Notes: generated from the sequence alone by a model not told the origin. DNA of 64,000 nucleotides from Rufibacter ruber (GCF_001647275.1 NZ_LRMM01000003.1:62001-126000); one strand, 5' to 3'; shown: positions 9,388 through 18,875, numbered from the stretch's first letter. Program-made: numbers and translations.

Positions 9388-10224
9388 ATGCCTAGACATC
9401 TTTTTGCGTTTTTCATTGGCCTTGCTTTCTTCTCCCTCTCCTGTAAAGACTCTGACAAGAAAGAAGACCCGGCTCCCCAACCAGAACCTAAAGAAGTAGT
9501 GTCTTCTATAAAAGTGATGACCTACAACATTCACCACGCCAACCCGCCGTCCCGCGCCAATGTGATTGACTTGGATGCCATCACCAACGTGATCAAAGCC
9601 GAGAAGCCCGATGTGGTAGCCTTGCAGGAAGTGGATGCCAACACCCAGCGGTCCGGACCGGGGAACCAGGCGCAGCAATTGGCCGCGCGGCTGGGCATGC
9701 AGTTCTATTTTGTAAAGTCTATTGATTACCAGGGCGGAGAATACGGAGTGGCCATCTTGTCTAAATACCCGCTAACCGAGAAAACTATGTATATGCTGCC
9801 AACCAAAGCCGGTACTGGCGGGGAGGCCCGTGTGTTGGCCACTGCCAAAGTAACCCTGCCAGATGGGATGGTATTCCGGTTTGGGAGCACGCACCTAGAT
9901 GCGCAGTCAGACCCGGCCAACCGCCAGTTGCAGATAGAAAAAATTACCGATTTGGCCTCCCAGGAAAGCCTGCCCTTCCTCATTGCCGGTGACTTCAATG
10001 CCACTCCGGGCTCAGAGGTCATCAATACCCTGGACGGCAGCTTTAAGAGAACCTGCCAAGCCTGTGCGCCTACCATTCCGGCAGTGAGTCCAACTAAGGC
10101 TATTGATTTTATTGCCTATAAGTACCCGGCCCCCAAACTAAGTGTAGTTTCTCATAACGTAGTCAATGAGCAGTATGCCTCAGACCACCGGCCCGTTGTA
10201 GCAGTGATTGGCATTGCAAAGTAA
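9388..10224 (+). CDS. Endonuclease/exonuclease/phosphatase-fold lipoprotein (copy 2)
   Basis: Paralogue of the upstream EEP protein. Lipoprotein signal MPRHLFAFFIGLAFFSLSC, then a short linker rich in Asp, Lys, Glu and Pro. Motifs are conserved: MTYNIHHANPPS, VVALQEVD, GSTHLDA, IAGDFNATP and SDHRPVVA. Both copies carry the pattern RTCQ.C.PTIP near the C-terminus, with two cysteines that could form a disulfide outside the cytoplasm. The metallophosphoesterase gene starts four bases after the stop, so the two are co-transcribed. Substrate not known; the context suggests breakdown of a phosphate-bearing glycopolymer. Confidence 0.85.
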   Translation: MPRHLFAFFIGLAFFSLSCKDSDKKEDPAPQPEPKEVVSSIKVMTYNIHHANPPSRANVIDLDAITNVIKAEKPDVVALQEVDANTQRSGPGNQAQQLAARLGMQFYFVKSIDYQGGEYGVAILSKYPLTEKTMYMLPTKAGTGGEARVLATAKVTLPDGMVFRFGSTHLDAQSDPANRQLQIEKITDLASQESLPFLIAGDFNATPGSEVINTLDGSFKRTCQACAPTIPAVSPTKAIDFIAYKYPAPKLSVVSHNVVNEQYASDHRPVVAVIGIAK

Positions 10225-10228
10225 CTGC

Positions 10229-12088
10229 ATGAAGAACCTCTGGAGAACCTTTACCCTGGTGCTGTTGCTAGTGGCTTTTTGCCGTACGGGAATGGCCCAG
10301 CAAAAACGGGCCCTCACGTTTGCAGTGGTCACTGATACGCACATTGGCAAAAGCGGGAATGATACGGGCTTGGCGTCCATTGTGAAAGACATCAATGGAA
10401 ACCCTGACATACATTTTGTCCTGCACGCCGGCGACGTTAGCGACTTTGGGTACAATGACCAGCTGGGCAAGGCCAAGGAACTCATGGACGGGCTGAATAA
10501 ACCCTATTTCATAGTACCCGGTAACCATGATACCGGCTGGTCTGCCAGCGGAGGCCTGGTGTACAACACCCTCTGGAAAGAACAGAAGTTTGTGACTGAT
10601 ATTGAAGGCGTCCGTATCATCGGGTTCAGTACTGGGCCTTACGGCCGAATGTCAAGAGGATATGTGCCGCTGGACCAGATGCGGTGGCTGGACAGTCTGG
10701 TGCAAGCTACGCCAAAGAAGCAGCCCGTATTTTTCATTAGCCATTATCCGTTAGATGAAGGGCTAAGCAATTACAGCCAGGTCTTTGACAAACTGCACCA
10801 ATTGAACACGCTCGCCGTTTTCTGCGGGCATGGGCATGTGAACAAGCTGTATGACTATGACGGGGTGCCGGGCATCATGACCAGAACCGCCCAGGTAAGA
10901 CAAGGTACGCTGGCCTACAATATCTTCACCCTCACACCAGATTCGCTCCGTGCTCAGATGAAAGAGGTGGGGAGGCCACTTGGTGCTGCTTGGGCTTCCC
11001 TTTCGGCCAAAGGGAAAAGAGCAAGAACCAGAACCGCTGCTTTAACTCCCGGCAGATCCCCTATCGCCCCTGAGCATAAGCAGGTGAGGGCGGTATGGAC
11101 CTACCAGGACAAAGGCAACATTGTCTCTACCCCGGCAATCTGGAAAGATCAGGTGCTGCTAGGGAACCTGCTGGGCGAGTTCAAATCCCTTAACCCAAAG
11201 AAAAACAGGGTCAACTGGAGTTTCAACGCAGGGCAGGGAATTTATGCGTCGCCGGTGGTGACGGGCAACCGGGTGATATTTGCCTCTTCAGACAGTTCTG
11301 TCTACTGTCTGAATGCCCGTACAGGAAAGCTGCTGTGGCGGGTGAAAACCCAGGCTCCGGTGCTGGCCACCCCTACCGTTGAGAAGGGGACAGTCTATAT
11401 TGGCAGCAGTGACTCCACCTTCAGGGCGTTAGCCATACAGTCAGGCAAAGTGCTGTGGGCATATAAGGGGCTGGAGGGGTTTCCGGCCAGCCAGCCAACG
11501 GTGGCAGAAGGGAAAGTGGTGTTTGGCACCTGGGGCAAAACTCTTTATGCGCTCAACAGCAGAGACGGGAGCCTTGCCTGGACATGGAAGAACCTTGACT
11601 ACAGCCACTACTACTCCCCGGCCATGTGTGTTCCCGTGATCCAGAACAAGAAGGTGTACATGGTGGCCCCAGATGAAAAACTGCGCCAATTTGACTTAGA
11701 AACCGGTGAGCAAACCTTTACCACCGCCAGATACCGGGTGCGGGAGTCGTTAGGCGGACAGGCAGAGCAGAAGCTGTTGGTGGCAAAGACTATGCAGGAC
11801 TCAGTAGTGGTTTGGAGCACAAAAGGAGCGCAGCCTGAGCCGGTACTGAACTTCCATGCAGGGTTTGGAAACGATTTTTCAGCCTCTATGCCCGTTATTC
11901 AGGAAAAAACAGCCTTCTTCGGGACCACGTTTGGGCGGGTTTATGCGGTTGAGTTGCAGGCAGGGAAGGTGAGTTGGGTTTATCAGGCCAGTGAAGACAT
12001 GATCAACACGGTACGGGTGTTACCCAACGGGAAAGTGCTGGCTGCCAGCGTTGACGGTAAAGTTGTATTACTGGAAGGATTAAAATAA
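10229..12088 (+). CDS. Secreted metallophosphoesterase with PQQ-like propeller
   Basis: Two-domain exported protein. The ATG at 10229 is chosen over an upstream TTG because it gives a clean signal peptide (cleavage about GMA/QQ) and lies four bases after the previous stop. The N-terminal calcineurin-like phosphoesterase (about residues 30-250) shows the full metal-ligand set: VVTDTHIG, HAGDVSDFG, VPGNHDTG, ISHYP and CGHGHVN. Residues ~290-619 form a PQQ-like propeller (SVYCLNARTGKLLWRVKT, TLYALNSRDGSLAWTWK). The propeller resembles that of the lipoprotein at 6817-8313, which suggests a common ligand or scaffold role. Probably hydrolyses phosphomonoesters or diesters in the periplasm or at the surface. 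Confidence 0.88.
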   Translation: MKNLWRTFTLVLLLVAFCRTGMAQQKRALTFAVVTDTHIGKSGNDTGLASIVKDINGNPDIHFVLHAGDVSDFGYNDQLGKAKELMDGLNKPYFIVPGNHDTGWSASGGLVYNTLWKEQKFVTDIEGVRIIGFSTGPYGRMSRGYVPLDQMRWLDSLVQATPKKQPVFFISHYPLDEGLSNYSQVFDKLHQLNTLAVFCGHGHVNKLYDYDGVPGIMTRTAQVRQGTLAYNIFTLTPDSLRAQMKEVGRPLGAAWASLSAKGKRARTRTAALTPGRSPIAPEHKQVRAVWTYQDKGNIVSTPAIWKDQVLLGNLLGEFKSLNPKKNRVNWSFNAGQGIYASPVVTGNRVIFASSDSSVYCLNARTGKLLWRVKTQAPVLATPTVEKGTVYIGSSDSTFRALAIQSGKVLWAYKGLEGFPASQPTVAEGKVVFGTWGKTLYALNSRDGSLAWTWKNLDYSHYYSPAMCVPVIQNKKVYMVAPDEKLRQFDLETGEQTFTTARYRVRESLGGQAEQKLLVAKTMQDSVVVWSTKGAQPEPVLNFHAGFGNDFSASMPVIQEKTAFFGTTFGRVYAVELQAGKVSWVYQASEDMINTVRVLPNGKVLAASVDGKVVLLEGLK

Positions 12089-12135
12089 AGGATCTCTGCC
12101 GTGCCTCTAACAGTGGGCGCAGCTAAGATGGTGAA

Positions 12136-12183
12136 TTTTCTGTTTCCGGCCTGTTTTCTGAAAAACAGGCCGGAAACAGAAAA
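12136..12183. repeat. Dispersed palindrome R3 (perfect arms)
   Basis: Best-preserved type: 22-base arms (TTTTCTGTTTCCGGCCTGTT...) fully complementary across a short loop. 47 bases after the phosphoesterase stop. Confidence 0.9.
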
Positions 12184-12268
12184 CCTATACAGGCTGCAAG
12201 AGGAAGGCAGGAAAATGAAACTCATGCTGGAGGAACCGCCTTCTCCCCATCTTTGCCTGTCTGGAGGC

Positions 12269-12312
12269 TCCTGTTTATGGGCTGTTTTTCTTAAATCAGA
12301 GCAAAACCAGGA
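12269..12312. repeat. Dispersed palindrome R4 (degraded)
   Basis: Outer arms TCCTGTTT and AAACCAGGA match with one difference; inner arms are diverged. Second copy in the same gap as R3. Confidence 0.6.
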
Positions 12313-12413
12313 ATAATGTTGCGCGTGCCACCGGTTAGGCAAATGCTGCCAAAGCCAGAAAATGGCTATTCCTCTAATAATAAATGTCTATTGCCCCTCG
12401 TAACTAGAAGCCT

Positions 12414-13544
12414 ATGAATATTGTCATCGCCCCAGATTCTTATAAAGGGAGTTTATCAGCCAAAGAAGTGGGGCTTACAATTCAGGAGGCTTTTCAAATG
12501 GAGGCCCCTGAGGCCAAGGTGTGGGTGGTTCCTATGGCAGATGGCGGGGAAGGAACCCTGGAAACCCTACTCTATTCTACAAACGGTACCAAGGTAGAAA
12601 CAACGGCAAGTGGCCCTTTGGGCAACACTGTAACCACAGGCTATGGCATCCTGGGTGATGGGCGTACCGCTGTTATTGAAATAGCCCAGATTGCTGGCCT
12701 GACCATGGTACCTGATGCGGAGAGGAATCCAATGCAGACAACCTCGTACGGGGTGGGGGAGCTGATCAAAGAAGCCCTTGGCAAAGGCATCAGAAACTTC
12801 ATTATTGGTCTGGGCGGAAGTGCCACCAATGATGGGGGCTTGGGTATGTTGCAGGCGCTGGGGGTGGTGTTTCAGGATGAAGAGGGGAAGCCGGTGCAAC
12901 CCATTGGGGCATCCCTTTCTAAAATAGTGAGCGTAGACTTTGCGCCTCTTCTCCCTCAGATGCAGGAGTGTCAATTTAAAATTGCCAGTGATGTGAAAAA
13001 TCCGCTGTGCGGATCAAATGGCGCCTCCTTTACCTATGGCTCCCAGAAAGGGGCCTCTCAGGAGCAGGTGGTGCTGCTGGATAAGGGCATGCGCAACTTT
13101 GCTGATTTAATAGAGCAGGCCCTGCAGCAGAAGCTGCAGCAGATGCCGGGGGCGGGGGCTGCAGGAGGCCTGGGGTTTGCCTTTCTCGCTTTGGGCGCAA
13201 CCCTGGAGCCAGGGGCGCGGCTTATAGCCAATGCCGCAGGTTTAGACCGTTATGTGCAGCAGGCAGACTGGGTTATTACCGGTGAGGGACAGAGTGATTA
13301 CCAGACCTTGTACGGGAAACTCCCTTTGCATATAGCCCAGGTGGCCCGTTCTTACGGCAAGCCAACCATTTTGATTTCTGGGGCCTTGGGGCGCGGGCAT
13401 GAACAGCTTTTACCCCATTTTTTCAGCTGCCACGCCATTACCCATGCCCCCGTGACGTTGCAAGAGGCCATGGCCAGCAGCAAAGAAAACCTCTATTTCT
13501 GCGCCCGTAACATTGCCCGGCTTATCTCAAAGAAAAACCACTAA
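12414..13544 (+). CDS. Glycerate kinase (GlxK/GarK family)
   Basis: Cytoplasmic kinase that phosphorylates glycerate with ATP, feeding it into glycolysis. 376 residues, the normal length. The N-terminal family signature IVIAPDSYKGSLSAKEVG, the glycine-rich GLGGSATNDGGLGMLQALG (about residues 128-146) and the late motif WVITGEGQSDYQTLYGKLP are all intact. Start ATG 12414 fits the conserved N-terminus. The GntP permease gene follows after 9 bases, so uptake and phosphorylation of a hydroxy-acid are coupled. In this locus the glycerate could come from the carbohydrate substrate, or the pair may be a neighbouring module. Whether it makes 2- or 3-phosphoglycerate cannot be told here; this family usually makes the 2-phosphate. 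Confidence 0.92.
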   Translation: MNIVIAPDSYKGSLSAKEVGLTIQEAFQMEAPEAKVWVVPMADGGEGTLETLLYSTNGTKVETTASGPLGNTVTTGYGILGDGRTAVIEIAQIAGLTMVPDAERNPMQTTSYGVGELIKEALGKGIRNFIIGLGGSATNDGGLGMLQALGVVFQDEEGKPVQPIGASLSKIVSVDFAPLLPQMQECQFKIASDVKNPLCGSNGASFTYGSQKGASQEQVVLLDKGMRNFADLIEQALQQKLQQMPGAGAAGGLGFAFLALGATLEPGARLIANAAGLDRYVQQADWVITGEGQSDYQTLYGKLPLHIAQVARSYGKPTILISGALGRGHEQLLPHFFSCHAITHAPVTLQEAMASSKENLYFCARNIARLISKKNH

Positions 13545-13553
13545 ACAGGCTAT

Positions 13554-14912
13554 ATGGTACAGGGAGCTTTACTTTGTTTGATACTGGTGGCAGGGGTGGC
13601 GTTCATTGTGGTGGCCACTGCAAAATTTAAGCTGCATCCTTTCCTGGGGTTACTGCTGGCTGCCTTTGGGGTGGGTATTGCCGCTGGGGTTCCCTTGCCA
13701 GAGGTGGTCAAAGCGGTGAATGACGGTTTTGGCGGACTCATGGGCTATATTGGGATAGTGGTGGTGGCCGGCACTATCATTGGTAAAATTCTGGAAAAAT
13801 CAGGTGCTGCGCTGCGTATGGCCGAGGTGGTTCTGCGGGTGGTGGGGGAGAAAAGACCGCAGCTGGGCATGTCCTTAATTGGGGCGCTAGTGAGTATTCC
13901 GGTGTTTTGTGATTCTGCGTTCGTCATCTTGAGCAGCCTTAGAAAAGCGCTGGCGCAGAGGGCGCACGCCCCGCAGGCATCTATGTCAGTGGCCCTTGCC
14001 ACGGGTTTGTATGCAACGCATACGCTGGTCCCGCCCACCCCGGGTCCCATAGCCGCAGCGGGTAATATTGGTGCCAGTAACTACCTGGGTACGGTGATTC
14101 TGTTCGGGTTGATCGTGTCTGTGCCTACCATGTTGGCCGGCTATTTCTGGGCCACCAACGTCGCCGTTAAAATTCCGGTGGAAGAGGAGCAGGAGCCAAC
14201 CGACTCCTATGAGGACATTCTCAAGGATTTCGGCCAAATGCCTTCCGCTTTCAAAGCCTTCACCCCCATTCTATTGCCCATTGTCTTGATTGGGGCAGGC
14301 TCAGTAGTCAGCTTCCAGCAGTGGTCAGGGGAGGCGGCCTATGTCATGCTTTTTCTGGGAACGCCTGTGGTGGCGTTGCTCCTAGGGGTTTTGGCCGCGT
14401 TTGCCCTACTGCCCAAATGGAATGAAGAAACCCTGACCGGTTGGGTGGGCGAAGGGCTGAAAGATGCCGCCGTCATTCTCCTCCTTACCGGTGCCGGCGG
14501 TGCCTTTGGGGCGGTGATCAAAGCCACCTCTGTTGCAGAAGTGATCAAAGGGGTGGCTCAGGGCGAAGCCATGCAGGGAGCCTTGTTGCTGCTTGTGCCC
14601 TTCCTGATTGCGGCAGCCCTAAAGACGGCCCAGGGGTCTTCAACCGCCGCCCTGGTTATTACCTCAGCGCTGGTTGCCCCTACTCTTGCTCAGGCGGGCA
14701 TTGTGGGCGCGGTGCCCTTGGCTTTAGTGGTCATGGCCATAGGGGCAGGGGCAATGGCGGTAAGCCATGTGAATGACAGCTATTTCTGGGTGGTGACACA
14801 GTTCAGCGGCTTAAAAGTAGCAGATGCCTATAAAGCCCACACCATGGCTACCTTGCTGCAGGGGATCACGGCTATTATAACGACCATGATCCTGTGGTGG
14901 CTCTTGGTATAG
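13554..14912 (+). CDS. GntP-family gluconate/hydroxy-acid permease
   Basis: Inner-membrane proton symporter of the GntP family, which carries gluconate and related sugar acids. 452 residues with hydrophobic segments from end to end. Recognisable family motifs: KLHPFLGLLLAAFGVGIAAG near the start, SIPVFCDSAFVILSSL, THTLVPPTPGPIAAAGNIGA, and the C-terminal AQGSSTAALVITSAL and VSHVNDSYFWVVTQFSG. It lies 9 bases behind the glycerate kinase gene, which makes glycerate a likely substrate; this is inference from pairing. A degraded dispersed palindrome (R5) lies just after the stop. Confidence 0.93.
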   Translation: MVQGALLCLILVAGVAFIVVATAKFKLHPFLGLLLAAFGVGIAAGVPLPEVVKAVNDGFGGLMGYIGIVVVAGTIIGKILEKSGAALRMAEVVLRVVGEKRPQLGMSLIGALVSIPVFCDSAFVILSSLRKALAQRAHAPQASMSVALATGLYATHTLVPPTPGPIAAAGNIGASNYLGTVILFGLIVSVPTMLAGYFWATNVAVKIPVEEEQEPTDSYEDILKDFGQMPSAFKAFTPILLPIVLIGAGSVVSFQQWSGEAAYVMLFLGTPVVALLLGVLAAFALLPKWNEETLTGWVGEGLKDAAVILLLTGAGGAFGAVIKATSVAEVIKGVAQGEAMQGALLLLVPFLIAAALKTAQGSSTAALVITSALVAPTLAQAGIVGAVPLALVVMAIGAGAMAVSHVNDSYFWVVTQFSGLKVADAYKAHTMATLLQGITAIITTMILWWLLV

Positions 14913-14939
14913 CCAGCTGCAAGTGGTTACTGCTGGTGC

Positions 14940-14987
14940 AGGCTCTGGTTTTACGCTGATTTCTGAAAAGTAAGCCATAAACAGCCT
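14940..14987. repeat. Dispersed palindrome R5 (degraded)
   Basis: AGGCT and AGCCT ends pair, and the core TTTCTGAAAA is kept; several arm mismatches. 28 bases after the permease stop. Confidence 0.6.
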
Positions 14988-15163
14988 GTAAAGAGGGTAT
15001 GATGCTGGCCAGGCTAAGAAATTATATTTTGTAAGCGCATAGAAGTAGTAAATTATAAGGAAAACCAATTTTTAGCGTAAAGACTTTTATAAAAAAATAC
15101 CGAAAGTATTTTAAGATTAGGTAAAAAAGTTGTTATTTGTAAAGTGATTAGTTGCAAACAGGT

Positions 15164-16417
15164 ATGAGTACATTAATTCAGGTAGATGCTTATATAGATT
15201 CTCTAAACCATGTAGAGAAGAAAAAATATAACCAGAAGATTAAAATAATCAAGGAGTTGTATGTGCAGGGGCCTAAGACCAACGCAGAAATCTGTACAGA
15301 TTTCCGGATCAGTTCCCCCACCTCCAAAGGTCTTCTGAAAGAGTTGATAGAAGAAGGGTTGGTAGAGAAGCAGGGGCAGGGGAAATCTGAGGGCGGGAGA
15401 AAACCAGCCCTGTATGGTCTTCGGGATAACTCTTTATACGTGTTGAGCATAGCCTTGGGCCGTTTTAGAACCCGTATGGCCATCTTTGACAACAACAACA
15501 ATAACATTACCCGTACCCGCGTCCTGCCTATCCATATCTCCAAAGACATGGGCATCATAGAACAACTCTATGAACACGCAGAAGAGCTCATTGCCTCCTC
15601 TGGTATTGACCGGGAAAAACTGTTGGGTATTGGGCTCAGCATGCCCGGCCTGGTAAATGCCAAGGAAGGAAACAACCACACCTATCTTATTCCGCCTTCC
15701 GGAGCAGAGTCCCTGCAAAAAATACTTTCAAGCAAGTTCAACAAACCTGTCTACCTGCAGAATGACGTCAAGAGCATTGCGTTGGCAGAGTATAGGTTTG
15801 GGTTGGCCAAAGGCCGGAAAAATGTGCTGGTGCTAAAACTGGACTGGGGCATTGGCTTGGGCATTTTAACCGACGGGAGACTGAACAGCGGCTACACGGG
15901 CTTCGCCGGTGAGATAGGGCACATCCCGCTGGTAAACAATGGCGCCCTTTGCTATTGTGGCAAGATAGGCTGCCTGGAAACGGTGGCCTCCGGCATTGCG
16001 CTCACCAGAATGGCCAAAGAGGGCATCCAATCGGGCCAGTATTCCCTGCTCAACGAGCTTTCCGGAGGCGAAATAGACAAGATTAACCCGCAACTCATCA
16101 TTGACGCCGCCAACCTGGGTGACCAGTTTGCCATTAATATTCTTTCAGAAATGGGCATCAGCCTGGGCAGGGGCATTGCCATTTTGATTCAGTTGCTGAA
16201 CCCGGAGCTCATTATCCTGGGCGGCAGAATGGCCGAGGCCAGACAATACATCACCACCCCCATTCAGCAGTCCATTAACCAGTACTGCATGGCCCAGATG
16301 CGGGAGAAGACAGAGATTGTGCTGTCTACCCTAGGGCTGGAGGCAGATATTATGGGGCCGGTGGCCGTGGTCATGGAGAACATTTTTGAAGACGTGCTGG
16401 AGAGTGACAGTGAATAA
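15164..16417 (+). CDS. ROK-family transcriptional regulator
   Basis: Sugar-responsive regulator of the NagC/Mlc type. A winged helix-turn-helix occupies about residues 15-85 (KTNAEICTDFRISSPTSKGL, then LIEEGLVEKQGQGKSEGGRK), followed by a ROK sugar-kinase-like domain with GIGLSMPGLVN, a DWGIGLGILTDG loop and the zinc motif CYCGKIGCLE. The ATG at 15164 is preferred over a TTG four codons earlier. 417 residues, normal length. The gene stands alone between the glycerate module and the GH89 genes in a ~250-base AT-rich gap, so it may control both. GlcNAc or a derivative would be a fitting effector, by analogy with NagC (inference). Confidence 0.9.
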   Translation: MSTLIQVDAYIDSLNHVEKKKYNQKIKIIKELYVQGPKTNAEICTDFRISSPTSKGLLKELIEEGLVEKQGQGKSEGGRKPALYGLRDNSLYVLSIALGRFRTRMAIFDNNNNNITRTRVLPIHISKDMGIIEQLYEHAEELIASSGIDREKLLGIGLSMPGLVNAKEGNNHTYLIPPSGAESLQKILSSKFNKPVYLQNDVKSIALAEYRFGLAKGRKNVLVLKLDWGIGLGILTDGRLNSGYTGFAGEIGHIPLVNNGALCYCGKIGCLETVASGIALTRMAKEGIQSGQYSLLNELSGGEIDKINPQLIIDAANLGDQFAINILSEMGISLGRGIAILIQLLNPELIILGGRMAEARQYITTPIQQSINQYCMAQMREKTEIVLSTLGLEADIMGPVAVVMENIFEDVLESDSE

Positions 16418-16430
16418 CCCCAGGCCAGGT

Positions 16431-16472
16431 TTCTGTTTTTGCCTGTTTTCAGAAAAACAGGCCAAAAACGCC
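16431..16472. repeat. Dispersed palindrome R6
   Basis: TTCTGTTTTTGCCTGTTTTC pairs with AAAACAGGCCAAAAACG; two bases are missing in the left arm. 13 bases after the ROK gene stop. Confidence 0.8.
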
Positions 16473-16565
16473 TAAGACGCAGCTAGCTAGGTGTGCCCTT
16501 GTAGCGCCTTTGTTTTGATAAGATTATAAAGACTGTAGTGCTGAGTAAGAAGTTAATAGTGGAAG

Positions 16566-18776
16566 ATGAAACAATTACAGATGAATAAATACTTTTCTTT
16601 TGTACTGGCCCTAATAGCCCTGCTGGCGGTGGCTTGTACCAACACGGGGCAGCGGGAAACAGAGGCGGGCAAAGCCAGTGAACAGCAAGACCAGGTGATT
16701 GCGGCGGCCAGAGGGGTCATGCAACGGTTGATTGGCGACCGGGCCAAAGACATCACCCTTGAAATCATTCCAGCCCAGGACAGCCTGGATACCTATGAGA
16801 TTGAAGCCAAAAACGGGAAATTAACCGTGAGGGGCAGCAGTGCCGTGGCCATGACCTTTGGGTTTCACCAGTACCTCAAGAAAGCCACCAACAGCATTGT
16901 AAGCTGGAGCGGGAACCATCTGAACCTGGGGGACCAATGGCCAGACTATGCCAAAGAACGCGCCACCTCGCCGTACCAATACCGCTATTTCCTGAACGTG
17001 GTGACCTACGGCTACACCACGCCTTACTGGGACTGGGAGCGCTGGCAAAAAGAGATTGACTGGATGGCCCTGCACGGCGTGAACATGCCGTTGGCCGTGG
17101 TAGGCAGTGAGGCCATTGCCGAACGGGTTTGGAAAAAGCTGGGCCTCACCAACGAGGAAATCAGGGAATTCTTCACCGGACCGGCGCACTTGCCGTGGCA
17201 CCGCATGGGCAACATCAACAAATGGGACGGCCCTTTCCCAGACGGTTGGCATGACGGTCAGGTAAAACTACAGCACCAGATTCTGGACCGCATGAAAGAA
17301 CTGGGATTTGAACCCATCGCGCCCGCGTTTGCCGGTTTTGTGCCTGAGGGTTTCAAGAAAAGGCACCCAGAACTGAAAGTGAACGCCCTGAAGTGGGGTG
17401 GCTTCCCAGAGGAAAACAATGCCTACGTGCTGGCCCCAGATTCGCCTTTCTTTGAGAAGATAGGGAAGCTATTTGTGGAGGAATGGGAAAAGGAATTTGG
17501 GAAACACAAGCTGTATCTGTCAGATAGCTTCAACGAGATGGACGTGCCCGTACCCAAAGACAACCCCAACGCCAAATATGACCTGCTGGCTGGCTACGGC
17601 GAGTCTATCTACAAGTCTATTGTGGCCGGTAACCCAGATGCCGTGTGGGTGACCCAGGGCTGGACCTTCGGCTGGCAAGCCGATTTCTGGGACAAGAAAA
17701 CCCTGAGCGCCATGATGTCCCGGGTGCCAGATGACAAAATGATCATCCTGGACCTGGCCAATGAATACCCGAGCCTGGTTTGGAACATCCCATCGGTATG
17801 GAAGGAGCACGAAGGCTTCTATGGAAAGAAATGGGTGTACAGCTACGTGCCAAACTTCGGGGGCAAAACCCCTTATACCGGCGTATTGTCTATGTACGCC
17901 TCGGGGGCTATTGAAGCTCTGAAATCACCGTACCGCAAGACGTTGATTGGTTTCGGCTCAGCGCCGGAAGGCATTGAGAACAATGAGGTGGTGTATGAAC
18001 TGCTGGCAGACATGGGCTGGGCGCACGAGGAAATCAACCTGGACCAATGGATGCAGGCGTACAGCAAAGCCCGCTACGGCGGCTATCCGGCCGAGGTGCA
18101 GACCGCCTGGGACCAGCTCCGCAAATCAGTGTTCAACAGTTTCTCGCCGTACCCGCGCTTTGTGTGGCAGTTGGTGGTGCCAGACACCAGAAGAAAAGGG
18201 GTGGTGAACACAGAGCCGCTCTTCTTTAAAGGGGTTGAAAACTTCCTGGCCGGTTCAGAGAAGCTCAAAAGTAGCCCATTATACCGCCATGACGCTATTG
18301 AGATGGCCATGCTGTACCTGGGCGCCAAAGCAGATGAGCATTACAAGCGGGCCCTGGCCGCCAAGGCTGCCAAAAACCAGGCTCTGATGAAACAGGAAGG
18401 GGACAAGGCCATTGCTATTCTGTTAGACATTGACCGTTTGCTGGAGTCGCACCCCACCAACCGCCTGCAGCCGTGGGTAGAGTTGGCCCGGTCACACGGC
18501 AAGAATAGCCAGGAGAAAAATTACTATGAAGCCAACGCCAAGCGCCTGATAACTACTTGGGGCGGCGTGAACGAAGACTATGCCGCCAGGCTCTGGAGCG
18601 GTCTCATCAAAGATTACTACGTGCCGCGCATGAAACTGCACCTGTATGAACCCAACGCCAATATTGATGCCTGGGAAGAAGCCTGGATACAAAAGCCCTG
18701 GACCAACAGGACCACTCCTTTTGAGGACCCGCTAGCCAAAGCCAAAGAACTGGTGCAGAAGCACAAAGGCGCATGA
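16566..18776 (+). CDS. GH89 alpha-N-acetylglucosaminidase, lipoprotein (copy 1)
   Basis: Exo-enzyme removing terminal alpha-linked N-acetylglucosamine, the family of human NAGLU. 736 residues. Lipoprotein signal with lipobox LLAVAC; an in-frame ATG at 16581 would also serve as start. N-terminal NAGLU domain about 40-130; the catalytic TIM-barrel begins at YRYFLNVVTYGYTTPYWDWE and includes EIDWMALHGVNMPLAV. The two glutamates aligned with the human catalytic pair are visible: SDSFNEM (acid/base) and APEGIENNEVVYE (nucleophile), so activity is expected. The C-terminal helical domain ends near 730. The next gene is a paralogue with differing active-site surroundings, suggesting different linkages or partners. 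Confidence 0.95.
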   Translation: MKQLQMNKYFSFVLALIALLAVACTNTGQRETEAGKASEQQDQVIAAARGVMQRLIGDRAKDITLEIIPAQDSLDTYEIEAKNGKLTVRGSSAVAMTFGFHQYLKKATNSIVSWSGNHLNLGDQWPDYAKERATSPYQYRYFLNVVTYGYTTPYWDWERWQKEIDWMALHGVNMPLAVVGSEAIAERVWKKLGLTNEEIREFFTGPAHLPWHRMGNINKWDGPFPDGWHDGQVKLQHQILDRMKELGFEPIAPAFAGFVPEGFKKRHPELKVNALKWGGFPEENNAYVLAPDSPFFEKIGKLFVEEWEKEFGKHKLYLSDSFNEMDVPVPKDNPNAKYDLLAGYGESIYKSIVAGNPDAVWVTQGWTFGWQADFWDKKTLSAMMSRVPDDKMIILDLANEYPSLVWNIPSVWKEHEGFYGKKWVYSYVPNFGGKTPYTGVLSMYASGAIEALKSPYRKTLIGFGSAPEGIENNEVVYELLADMGWAHEEINLDQWMQAYSKARYGGYPAEVQTAWDQLRKSVFNSFSPYPRFVWQLVVPDTRRKGVVNTEPLFFKGVENFLAGSEKLKSSPLYRHDAIEMAMLYLGAKADEHYKRALAAKAAKNQALMKQEGDKAIAILLDIDRLLESHPTNRLQPWVELARSHGKNSQEKNYYEANAKRLITTWGGVNEDYAARLWSGLIKDYYVPRMKLHLYEPNANIDAWEEAWIQKPWTNRTTPFEDPLAKAKELVQKHKGA

Positions 18777-18835
18777 GGTATTATCTGGTGAACGGAAATT
18801 CATCTGAAGGTTCGGGTCACCGGAGTGTATAGAAA

Positions 18836-18875
18836 AGCTGTTTTCGGCCTGTTTTTCAGAAAACAGCGAAAACAG
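18836..18875. repeat. Dispersed palindrome R7
   Basis: AGCTGTTTTCGGCCTGTTTT with a partly matching right arm. 60 bases after the first GH89 stop. Confidence 0.75.

Larger units (their letters stand above)
12089..12413. other. Intergenic region with two dispersed palindromes
   Basis: 325 bases between the phosphoesterase and glycerate kinase genes, containing palindromes R3 (perfect) and R4 (degraded). Apparent reading frames here run through the palindromes and are not believable genes. Confidence 0.6.

Noticed and set aside
12101-12316. 71-codon frame after the metallophosphoesterase gene
   Set aside because: It is built mostly of palindromes R3 and R4 and reads out the repeat peptide (FLKNRPETEN); no family resemblance or start signal.
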